DNA of 64,000 bases from Ottelia alismoides. Its lineage: Eukaryota; Streptophyta; Magnoliopsida; Alismatales; Hydrocharitaceae. The first letter of the stretch is position 1. Each line of letters opens with the position of its first letter. The stretch is from contig JAZKJV010009325.1 of the NCBI GenBank assembly GCA_037367405.1, forward strand, positions 282,866-346,865, written 5' to 3'. Positions 11,301 through 23,300 of this stretch are shown piece after piece. Below the pieces are notes generated by a model. The model had not been told where the DNA came from. It saw nothing but the letters and a program-made list of their open reading frames with translations, and searched no databases. Both the position numbers and the translations under genes were made by a program.

Positions 11301-14300
11301 TTCCAATGTCTATCCTTGTCGGTTGATTGCTGCCACTTTTCATGGGAATGCCTCCATGGTCACTCCCCCATGGACGGCTTGGATCATTCATATACTCCAA
11401 GGCCATTGTTTTGAAGTTGTCATATTCGCTCGCGCATTCACGCGAAGTAGCTATTCTGGATTGTTTGAGCATCTCGAGGACATATTGTGCAAAATCTGAT
11501 GAGAAATTTTTCGTGCACCATGGGCATGACACCACATTCTTTGCCAAGGAAATATCTAAGTCTTCCCGTAGCAAAACCATCACCGTAGAACCAAAATTAT
11601 TTGCATCTTCATGCAACAATTCTTGCCCATCAATAACGTATTAGCCACAATTTTAAATGCAGATTGAAGAAAATTGGACTCGTCGGTGACGTTCTCTCCA
11701 TATTGGAACCCTTCGTAGTTGACATTTGCCTATCATGCGCAATTGTAGTATCCACGAAGGATTGTACCTGTCGGTACCATCCACAGTAGTGAACCCATTA
11801 CACTCCTGTTGCAAACTCTGTCGCGTTCCCCTGCCATTGAGCAACCACGGTTCTCTCTGCAAGATTGCCTCCATGGTCCTTGCTTTGCGGTTGGCCATAG
11901 TCCATCCCTTGATTCTTCGACTGCTGTTTTGAAGGACTTGTTCACATGCACTGATGTGAGGTACATCTGCATCATGTCATTGGTATTGTTCAATGGTCTT
12001 CGTTCCCTATGTGAAAATAACGACGGTTGCCACTATTTCCATCAATAATAATTGCATGCATCTTGGCGTACATGCATGCACAAGAATTGGAGCCAAACCA
12101 ATTTCACTAATAATGTCGGTAACCATTAAAATCCACAATATCCATGGTGGTGCAATTTCCACATAGCTGATACATCTCCATCAGGATGGATGCCCATGTC
12201 CATTCACATAACTTCCTTGTCTTTGTATTATTGACAGTGAAGGTATTCATACTCGTACACTGACATGAGGTACATTACTACTTCGTCGCAGTCCAATCTC
12301 ACGACTCACGAGGTCTTCACACTTGTGTGCTTTGGGAACTACTTCAGCGAACTTGGCTTCATGAATGACACCAAGCCATTCGTTGTACCTTGGAGATGAC
12401 CTTGTTGCTTGAGTTGCCCCATTGCGTTGCATCTCGACCTTTGCTTTCATCCGCTGATTCTCTTCGGAGGGGATCCCACGAAGTGGGAACTCATTAGTGG
12501 AATTTGTTGCTGTCATTCGCTTGGGGTGGTCCGCCTCCCCTTTCATCCGAAGCATGAATCACCGTCCTTCCTGTTGCCATGTTGAGATGGCAATAAACAA
12601 GGAAGAACATTGTCGTGGGGAGGTTCACCGCCCCATTCATCTAAAGCTCATGCTGTGCACAAGTTCATGCCTTGTTGTCATGCTTCCCATTTTATTGCAA
12701 AGATTGGATACCAAATCATGCATGCGAAATGTTATTCCCATGAAGTTGAGACTGAGATACTACTTTGCACCGACAAAGTAATCTTCAAGCATATCCAAGC
12801 AACACGATTATCTTCGTACATCGTCAAGGTTCAGTCATGCAACGAGATTATCTTTCCCATGCAGTCCTAGAATCCCGGATACTAGGTGACCCTTTCTTAT
12901 GAATGTATGGGTACTAGGATCATACTCTTGCCTTTGCACCATGCAACAAAATTTGCATACACGTGGAAAGATGCAAGAACACCCGACATGCATGCGAAGT
13001 CCAAGACATTCACTTTTATTTTTCCAGTTTTGTTGTAATTCTATTCTATTTTTTATATTGTAAGATATTGTAAAAGTCAATCTTTGGATGTGCCTTTTGG
13101 ATTTGGACTTGTTGTTTGGATGAATAGTTACTTCTTTTAACGGGTTAAATAACTTGGACTTAAATCTTTATATAAAGTAACCTAAACCTTTGTATTTATC
13201 CTTCTATTTTATTTTAATTTAGTGAAATGAAATCTATTTCTGTTTAGCCATTGGTTTTATCATCTTCCTCCTCCCATAGAATATTCTTTCTCCTCTTCAA
13301 TCCTCCGAGCTTATCTTCCTCCCATTCTCACGTAGTTTGTGGCATGCTTCTCCTTATCTCCTCATGTCAATTTCCTCTCTTCTCACCCCTTGACAATTTT
13401 CCCTAAATTTTAGTTTGTGTATTTTTGTAACAAATTTACATTCTAAATTATGCGGAAGATGGCACACCCTTTCATTTAATTTGAAATTTTATCATGTTAG
13501 ATACTTTCCTTCCTTACTTTAGCAATTTCTAATTACTTAAGTCAAAATTCTTCCAGGTGAGTCTATTTTATGGTCGTATCAAGAAGTATGTCTATGAAAT
13601 GGGTTCCCCTATTGATTTTTCAATTATGTGTGCGTTTCTGAAGGTAGAATGTCTGGATTTTGTGCAATGTGTGCGCTTCAGAGTCATGTCATGACTGCTC
13701 TACAATCAACTGGGAAGATATTGTCGCCTTCACTTCTCGTGAAGAACTTAAGAAGTATCCTACTTTGCATTAATTGTGTTTGACTTATCATATTTGTTTT
13801 TCTGGTTCAAATTTCATTCCATGATGCATTTGCAATAAAGTGGGTGTACTCCACATCTATCCACATTATCACTTGTAAACAGCTTTTCGAGACTTTGATT
13901 GCATTTTATCTGGATGAAACTTGGGTTCTCCTTAATTGCTTTGCAAGGCATATCTAGGAATTTCCGAAATTCTCGACAAGAGGATGCTCATGAATACATG
14001 GTTAATTTGCTTGAATCTATGCACAAGTGCTGCTTACCCTATGGTGTTCCCAGCGAATCTCCTAACGCTTATGAAAAAAGCTTAGTTCATAGGATTTTTG
14101 GCGGTCGTCTCAGAAGCCAGGTATGCTCTTATTGCCATTATACATAAAATTTGCAGGGTTGAATGATATCTTGATGAAATCCTTTGGGCTTTATTTCAGG
14201 TTGAATGTATGGATTGCCGATATTCTTCCAACAAATTCGATCCATTTTTAGATTTGAGCCTTGAAATTGACAAGTCTGATTCAGTGCAGAAGGCACTTCT

Positions 14301-17300
14301 GCATTTTACTGCATTTGAAGAACTCGATGGTGGTCAGAGGCAGTACCAGTGCCAACGGTGCAAACATAAAGTTAGGGCAAAGAAGCGTCTTACAGTGCAT
14401 AAAGCTCCTTATGTTCTCACAATTCATTTGAAGCGATTTGGTATCCATGTACCTGGGCAAAAAATCGACAAGAAAATAAAATTTGAGCAAACTTTGGATT
14501 TAAAGCCTTTTGTCAGTGATCAACAGGTCTCTGCTCTTACTTTTTTTGTTACCTTGCATGGCTTTAATCTTATCCTGTGTGGACTGCATCTTTTTCCTAT
14601 CAGGAAGGAGATTTAAAGTATACTCTATATGGTGTCTTGGTTCATGCTGGGTGGAGTACTCATTCTGGTCACTATTACTGTTATGTTCGCACATCAACTG
14701 GTTTGTGGTATTCTCTGAATGATAACCAGGTTAGAATGTTCTTATTTGTATAGTTTTTTTTTGAGGAAATAAATTGGTTATTTGTATAGTTACTGAACTT
14801 AATTCTCTTACCTTTCGCCTTGAGATCTGGGTGGGGTGTATGCCTGTAGCTGAGGAGTCCTGATTTCTAACTTTGTTCGTACTGGCTTACATGCAATATT
14901 TTTTTCTTTAGTAACCTATTTTTCAGTTTGACTGAGTCATGATTTTATAGCGGATCCAGAGTATTTCCTTTTCAGATTTGCTGTAATTAAAATTTTATGG
15001 CATTTTAACTTGTTAAGCGTGAGATTTTGTCATGTTGTTTTCATGCGTTTGTGGTTGGCAACTAATGCACTTTCTAGACAACAAAGGAATCTAAATGGTA
15101 TCTAAAACTGATAGTTACAATGGCCTTACAAGTTGGGATGTGTATTGAACTGTGCTTGACCTACAATTTTTCTTCCCATCCTGTCCACAACCTGGTCTGT
15201 CCCAATTAAGTCGAGCTTGGATTCTTGTGTGACAGCTGTTTTTATTTATTTTAAAATAAATCCTTTCTGGACAGCAATGCTAGAAAACATCCATAAAAAA
15301 CTTTGTTCCCAGCGAAACAAAACATAGCTTTAGATCCGCAGTAATGAGATCGGTTGGCAGCAGGCGGCATGTCTTAACCTGTGATGTCATCTGAGGGTGA
15401 GATGGGGGGGGGGGACACACTTTAGCTTTGATGCATGCCGGGTCTTTGCTGTCACGGATTTGTATAGTTGGCATTTGTAAAACAATGTGCACTATGCTAA
15501 AAAATTAATAGAGCCTGCTATGTAGAAGAGACACCAGAGGGAGGAGTTCGGGAGAAGAACTATAATGGCTCAGTCCGGGAAAGAATCAAGAGAATGATCA
15601 TGAGAAGTAGCAACTAATGTAGGCTTACATTTACAGAGAGGACACATTGAGGAATCATGACCCCCATCAGGTGTGCGACGAGGAGGGAAAAAGAGGGGTT
15701 TGGCTGTGATGATGAGTTTTTTCGGACATGATTTTAAGAACTAATAGGCGAAACAAAGAGGTTTACCTGGAAATGAGCCTAGGTGCAATTGGTCAAGAAT
15801 TGAGTTTATTTTTCTTCCAATACACTTTAACCAAATATGTTATATAATATTAAGAAAATCATATTATAACACACAAGTTGATGCAGAATGAGAATTTTAG
15901 GCGGAGAAGAGATTCAGAGATAGGACGAGGGATAATAACGTGCATGTTGCATGGGAATTTGGAAGGAAATATGAATATGAAGATGTGTGGATGGAGAGAG
16001 GTATGGAGAGAGGATATGGTGAAACTTCAAAATTATATAACGTCAACTTGAATTTCAACTATCTCATAAAGACTACCATCCTATATATATATATAGGAGA
16101 GTTGGGACTACAGAATGAGATAAAAGTGAAATTACCTATTCTAACATACACTAAATCACAAAAAAAACGTAACCCTAATTTTGATACAATTCCCAATTCC
16201 CTGCTGCATCAACTCTTTGCTGCATTGAAAAATTCGGCTCATGATGAATTGCTTGGTCTTTGGTTCTAACACGTCCCGGATTAGTTCTGGTTTGACCCAA
16301 TAAATTGTTACCATTTTTTCATCTACAATGTTCCTTTTGGAATTTTGGTGGAAAGAGGGCCCTCTTGTAATTTGTTTACCCATAATATACGATTCATGCG
16401 GCCCGCCTTGTAATTTCTTTACCCTTCAGTATATTAAAGAGTGTTCAGAAATGCGGTAATGCGTTCACATATGCAAAGACAAGTAGGTCTCGAATCGTTT
16501 ATGACATGGGCGATGATATGTTGTTTGAATACGTAATCGGGCCACACAAAGCCATAAACCGTATATGTGATCGTGATCCGAAAGATTTGAGTATTGGAAA
16601 TCCTCTACGAACGAAACTCCCTACCCGTTCTCTGTTCGAAATCCTCTCCTCCCCTCCCGTTCTCAATCGAAACCCTCCCTCTCTACAAACCCGACTCCCC
16701 ATGCTTGTTCTATCGTGCTATCTCCGTGTGCCTCTGCATTGCCTCCGTACCACCTCTCCTCCTCTGCTCGGGTCACTGCTTTGCCTTCGCACGCCACCAC
16801 GTTGCCTCCTTGCAACTCCCAGATTGCACCGCCTCTACCACGATGCTGCCTCCTCCTCTTGGATTGCCACACCGCCACCAACACCTCCTATAAAGGTTCA
16901 TAAATCACCATCATTGTTTCTATACTTTGTTGAGAATATAAGTTTGTTAAATTTTTTGTATGATTTTCTTGTTTAACAACCTTTTTCTCTTGTGCACTCT
17001 AGATTGCTATTAGTTTATTAAAATATTTGTTGTTGGTTCCATTTTTTTTGATAATTATCCATTCTAAATTTTGTTTTTTAGTTTTTTTTGTACGGAAGTT
17101 GAATTTTAAGAAGCTTAAGTTATATTTTTGTTGCTACAATTACATGGTTAATGTAAATGGAACACTATGAACATAATATTGGGTTTTTTTCATAGATTAA
17201 ATGGACTTTATGAATATTTTGTAGATTAATAAATTTCATTTTTTGGCCCATCTAATAAATTCACACGAATCCATCTTTTACATTTGTAAATGTGTATATT

Positions 17301-20300
17301 AATTTTTCGATGCCTTGTTGGGACCTATGGTTTTGTAGACTAGTTTGTAGGAATATTTCTTTAATATTTTTAATTAAAATATTACAAACCACATGAATCA
17401 CATATGCTGCCCTATACTCCTTTACATGTTTGCTTACTCGATCTTGACCACTTGGCCGAACAACTACTGCATTACACGTTTCTCAACCTTGTTATAAAGT
17501 CCGCTTGGTTCTTTCCCCAACTTCAAACTTTTGGTAAAGAGCTTTTAGGTGGGGTTATCTTTTTGCAGTTATTCCAAATCATCCCCAAGGCCTCAAATGT
17601 CGGATTTCGGTTTCGTTTCGGTAAGCCCAGAAAAGGAATTTCGGTGGAATTTCGGTGAAATGGCCGGAAATTGGGAAAACGACTTGAAAACTCATTTTTT
17701 CAAAATTTAAGATTTGTAATGTTGTTTAATCAATAAAAGAGGCATAAATACAAGTTTTATTGCTTATAATAAGATGTTATAATGTTCAGTACCTTAAAAT
17801 AATGATTTCGGTCATCATATCAATGACCGTCCAGAGTGAAATTTCATATTTCAGTACACGGTTAAATTTTGGCATTCAATTTTTCTATCAATTCTCAAAA
17901 GAATAATAATACTTTTATTTAAAAATAAAACAAGACACACACACAAACACGAATATTTTAACATGTATGCCAAAATAAATGCATAGTAGAGTTTGTGATC
18001 GTAAAATGTATGTTATACGAGACTTGGAATTTGGAAACTTGGCTCTCCAAGACTTAAGTTAGGTTGTGAATTGTGACTTGTGAAGTTGTGAGATGGAATG
18101 AGAACATATACATTATATTTATTGGGTTTAAATAGGACCCTTAATGGCCTTATTTATTACAATGATGGTTGGAATAGTGGCTTATATTGCAATGGTGGTT
18201 GAAATAGTGACCTATAAATTTCATTTAGTGACCAAATAGTACCTATGAATATCAATAAGTGGCCTAGGCATGACATATGGTGACCTAGAACAATTTCAGT
18301 CGAAATGGACCGAAATGAACCGAAATTCCACCGAAATTCCACCGAAATTCCACCGAAATCCGAGAAATTTGTGAACAATTTCCACCGAAATGGACCGAAA
18401 TGACCGAAATGACCGAAATTCGGCCGAAATTTCGGCCGAAATCCTGGAAACAGATATTATACATGGTTTCGATGTCGGTATCGCCACGAAACCGAATTTC
18501 GACCGAATTTCGGTCGAAATTCGCCGAAATTTAAGGCCATGATCAGCCCCCACGTATCATGTATATGAATCCCACCGATGTGGAAAAGCAAGCGGCAAGT
18601 CGGCGACTCGAGCCTTTGGCTTAGGGCATCAACAACGAGCATAAATGCCCATTATTGGTGTTAGTCCGTTTGCACCGCACAAGTGTGACAACGAAATCGA
18701 TGTTGGTGGCCATAAACTTTACGAGGCAGGAGGCACATAGCTCGAGTTCGATGGGCGACGTGGGATTGAAGGTTTTAAACATCCGAGCAATGCACATTGT
18801 GCTTGCAACAACCTTGATGGTGGCGTTCTCGGTTGCAACAAGTTCGGCAGCGATGTTACTCGTTGTTAGAGAGGTTTGTGAGTGCGTCGCACTTAGGTTG
18901 CGATGGAGCTTGACATTGAGGTAGTGGTGGGGTTGATGTTCGGGCAAGTAGTGGTTGTGGAAACCACATATTTGTTGACGATGGTTGTGGACCTGTGGTC
19001 TCCAATGATGCACAAAATCTGATGGTTCGAGGTGAATCCTTGTGGCGGCTAGGATATAGTGATGGTGAATAAGCCATGCATGTTTGTCGAGAAATCCTTT
19101 GTGCGTGGAAAGTTGTAGCCATGTATTGTGTGGGTAGTTGTTGCTCTTTTGGCAGCTCTTGAACGGTAGTGGTTTACGTAGAAGGTGCCACCAAATATAT
19201 TGGATAGAATGAAAAAGGCTTATCTTCTTTTTCCATCTTTTTGATGTCTTCGACTATTCAAAGTCATCTTGTATGGATTTTACAATGGCTAGAACTTCTT
19301 TGATGACATTATCAGTCATGTTCTATCATGGAAGGCCGTATAGATATCGATATCGTTTCGATATTGTATCGATTCGATTTTTCGACGATATCGACGATAT
19401 ATCGCCCATATCGACGAGCGTTTGTGAAGAAAATGCCTGGAAATCGAGATACAACGCCATATCGGTGCCCATATCGGTCCCATGTCGATATCAATATATC
19501 GGCGATATATCGGCGATATATCGCCGGTATTTCCTTCCAACTTCTACTTCTACTTGCCTTGCTTGGTTGTTGCCATCAACCTCCTCTTGTATAGACTTGC
19601 TACATGCTGATTTTTTTTGCAAATGAACGCTTCTTCCTCGACCCATGTTTCCAACGATAGTTGTATCTTCAAACATGATCTGAAGCAAATATTTACTTTT
19701 CGTTGCTATGGATGTGAATATGAGTCGTGATGCAAATATCTGTCATTGATTTTTTTGTTCTATTATTCAACATGATCGTTGTATCGTTGAGACGATTCAT
19801 GTGCCATGCTCTGTGCCAATTGATGCATAATGTGAATTTTTGGTGGAGAAGAAATTTAGAGAAGGGCGGAAGAAGCAGAATAACATGCCTGCTGCATGAG
19901 AATTCGAAAGTAAACATGAAGATGCGTGGGGGTCATTGTGCCTGGGGAGCGAAGCACAGTGTGGGATATAAGACTACAAATTAATATTCAAATTCAGTTA
20001 AATATGAATTAAAATGTAAAGTTTGAATGCTTTCCATGATGATACTTTAATACAAGTCAGACCTTGTTAAATGGTACCATACCTTTGACTCCATTGGCAA
20101 TGGCTAGGGCTCAAATCCAATGTTGCATTCATGATGGTCCCTCGAATGTCCTTCAACCATCATTTCCAATTCAGTTGAGTTCATGTCGATATTCTAAACA
20201 CATTCAATTTACTTGATTAGGACACTTCCATTCCAATGCATGACCACCATCCTTGTCCTTAAACAAAACTTATTGATTCCACAACAATGACAACAAGCTT

Positions 20301-23300
20301 TTCCCCGCAATTAAGTATGGTTGGTTACATGGATTTTTGCCTTCATTCAGATCTATTTTGGGTTATTCTCAACCAAATAACTGAGATCCATTTGGATAGT
20401 CTCATTACAACACTTCTTGGGCTTTCCTCATCCTCTCTTAATCGGCTCAACATCTCAAATCTTGAGTCTTCTAATTTGTGCATCAACCAACCCATTTGCA
20501 AGTGGGCAAACCATCTCTAGCGGTTTTCTCCAATCTTATCTTCTATCAAAGCTACACCAACTTTCTTTCTGATCGCATCATTTCGAATATGATCTTTTTG
20601 TGTATGACCCCACACATCCACCTTAGCATTTTCATTTATTTACTATCATTTTCTGCACATGTCTATGGCTCACGGGTCAACATTCTGATCCATAGTGCAT
20701 AGCATGTCTCACGGCTACTTTGTAATACTTTTGATTCCATCAATAAAAAAACGAGAAAAGCTGATAGGGTAAGTATTCTTCATCTACATGTATCCGCGAT
20801 CAATCCATGATCCATGTTATGTGTATTTAATGAAACTGATAACCATGCCAATGGGATTGGGTTGACTTGTTGATATGGATCGGGTTGGATTATGCATAAG
20901 CGGGATGTATATCTGTCATGAATCCTTATGGTTAACATAGAGTAGTTTGTGCTCGAACAAACAATATATTTTTTTGAAAGGAAGTGCTAAAGATCTTTTC
21001 CGCTGCATTAAAGAGAAGTATGTTTTTTTATTCTGCTTTAGGCCATATTTGTCCTTGCGCAACATGTAAAGCTTATGACACCTACCTGTGACCACTATCC
21101 TGATGGTTGCACCATATATGCTTTCCATAAATTGCAATGCATATGAAGGCATTCTTTAATCCAAAATGGTATATTGGTCAATATCTGTGTGCATCAGCAG
21201 CATCTGCTACAATGAAATCCTGCACCACAAATAGTCATACCATTAGCAGCTGTAGTCTTTGCTGACTAATGGGATGTTGTATTTACTAAAGAGGCGACAT
21301 TAACACCAAGGCAATAATGAGTACTAGATACATGAATCTAGCAGGAATGCTGTCTAAGAGGACTCATTTATATTCTTGAGGTCAGATGAAGAAGTATTTT
21401 ATTCGTGAAAACAATTGAGAGAGAGAGAGAGAGAACCTGTTTTGAGAGAAAGGGGAAGAACGTGCTTGTAGCACTGGGTTTTGGAGGAGAATCATGGAGA
21501 TGCATAAGGGGAGACACACAAGAGAGAAGATGGAGAGAACTCTCCTTTATATAGGTGTCACGTGTAATTACAAAACAGAAATAAATACCCTATTTAGCCA
21601 TAATCAACCTCCTTATTTAATAACTAAATTATCTATATTTAGAGATCTTAATTTAGTCTCGATCTATTTAAATAAAAAAAGATTAAAATGCAGATGAAGT
21701 CGAACATTAAATGGAGAAATCAAGTTTGATTTTAATATCCAATTTGTGCCTACCATAAGAAGAGATCCTTGTAAGAGTAGAGTACAAAATAACGAATTTT
21801 GTTTATATGAATGGAATATGGTGTGTGATTGATTATATTGCAGACAGAATGGCATCTCTATTTGTATGAGGATCAGTGCCTTAGATTAGAAGGGCTCTAT
21901 GATATAGCCGTACTTTTTTCTCCACCATGCTGTTTTGCCAGGAGGTACAGGGCCAAGAAGTTGGGGCAACGTCAAATCCAAAAGAAGCTATTCAGGGAAA
22001 ATTACATTATTCTACAAGAAAGAATATATCTCTTGAACAAACTGTATTACAACACCTCTCGCCTTCGATTTATACTTATGCAATGAAGTCCATGTTAGAC
22101 AAGAACAATCGTCAACAACCAAATAAAAATACCATCCCACACGATTAGGGAGATGACTAGCTCCCTGTAATCGTACTTACGATCATGACCTTAAACATCA
22201 TGAAATATCAATGCCATATCAATATGTTGGCATATATCGCCGATATAGCGAATATGGAACCCCCTCTCCCACATATTTTTCTAGATGAAAATTTACCAAT
22301 TATTGGTTAAATGTGAAAATTCCTTCATAAATTTCTTGGATTTTGTCCAATTTTGCCTGACATTTCTTCCTATTTTTGACTTTTTGCATTTTTTTTTACC
22401 TTTTTAATGTTATTTCCGAGCAGCAAGAGGAAACCTTGGAGCTTATCTGTTCACCATTTAGTCCAAGACGACTTTTGGAAATACTGGAAAAGAGCAGCAA
22501 AAATGTGCATCTTTGAGAGTAAGATAGCTAGTATGTAGTTGACCCAGGGGTTCTCAATTACCATGCATGTAGTTTGAGGATTGAGCATAAAGTGCCAATT
22601 CGAACATGAAGTATCAACATCACATGCTTGGTTCCTTTTCGGGGCCAGGATGCATGCAATGTTGTCTTTTACCCTCATCTCTACCTTTATTACAAAATGA
22701 TTCAGTTAATTGGGAAAATACAATTGCATCAAGTTTTCCAGTAAACATGTTTTCTTTCTTTGTTGGCCTTTGGGTGGTTGTATTTGTACTTGATGCTGAC
22801 AGTTATATGGCTTTAATATATTATATCGTATTTGATCTATAATAGATTATAGTATATATATTGGATTTCATGTTAGAAAGAAACTATATTGCATTTTATA
22901 ACCATATATCCGGGTTTTTAAAGAGATAATTCGAAGCTAGTTATAATCAATCAAAGAATTTGAAGCTAGTATTATAATCAATTAAAGACTTTGCTGAATT
23001 TATAGTTGGGGGTCTCGTCTATATATTTCTATAGACACAGGGGTCTTCGATACTCAAACAAATCAAATAGGGCTAGTTGCATCACCAGGAGGGGCTCATT
23101 CTGAAACAAAGGCTCCCACTTATTTGATTTGAGGACAATGTCACCATTGTGAGGAAGCAATAATGAGGGAAGGCGAGACTTTGACATAGAGGCTTATGAT
23201 CGTTTAAGAAAACAGTCAGAGTTGGGTAGTATTATTAGGGCCAGAGAGGAAGGTGGTCTCGACGCCTGGCATGCCCCAACCCAGCTCTCAATGCCCCTTC

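Larger units (their letters stand above)
9541..13643 (+). other. Intron 2 of the UBP23-like gene, mostly transposon DNA
   Basis: The donor is 'gtaagt' at 9,541 and the acceptor is 'ctgaag' at 13,643. It holds a Mutator-like element (10,140-11,169) and a stretch of antisense, transposon-like coding debris (11,180-12,560). The first 500 bases include a short inverted pair, 'aatgtttggatggg' (9,745) and 'cttccaaacatt' (9,812), possibly a tiny miniature element. The part 12,850-13,640 shows nothing recognisable. Confidence 0.75.

Noticed and set aside
16506..16976. 156-codon plus-strand frame as a gene in intron 6
   Set aside because: It spans the terminal part of a Mutator-like element and several overlapping frames on both strands are equally open. 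No recognisable protein is encoded.
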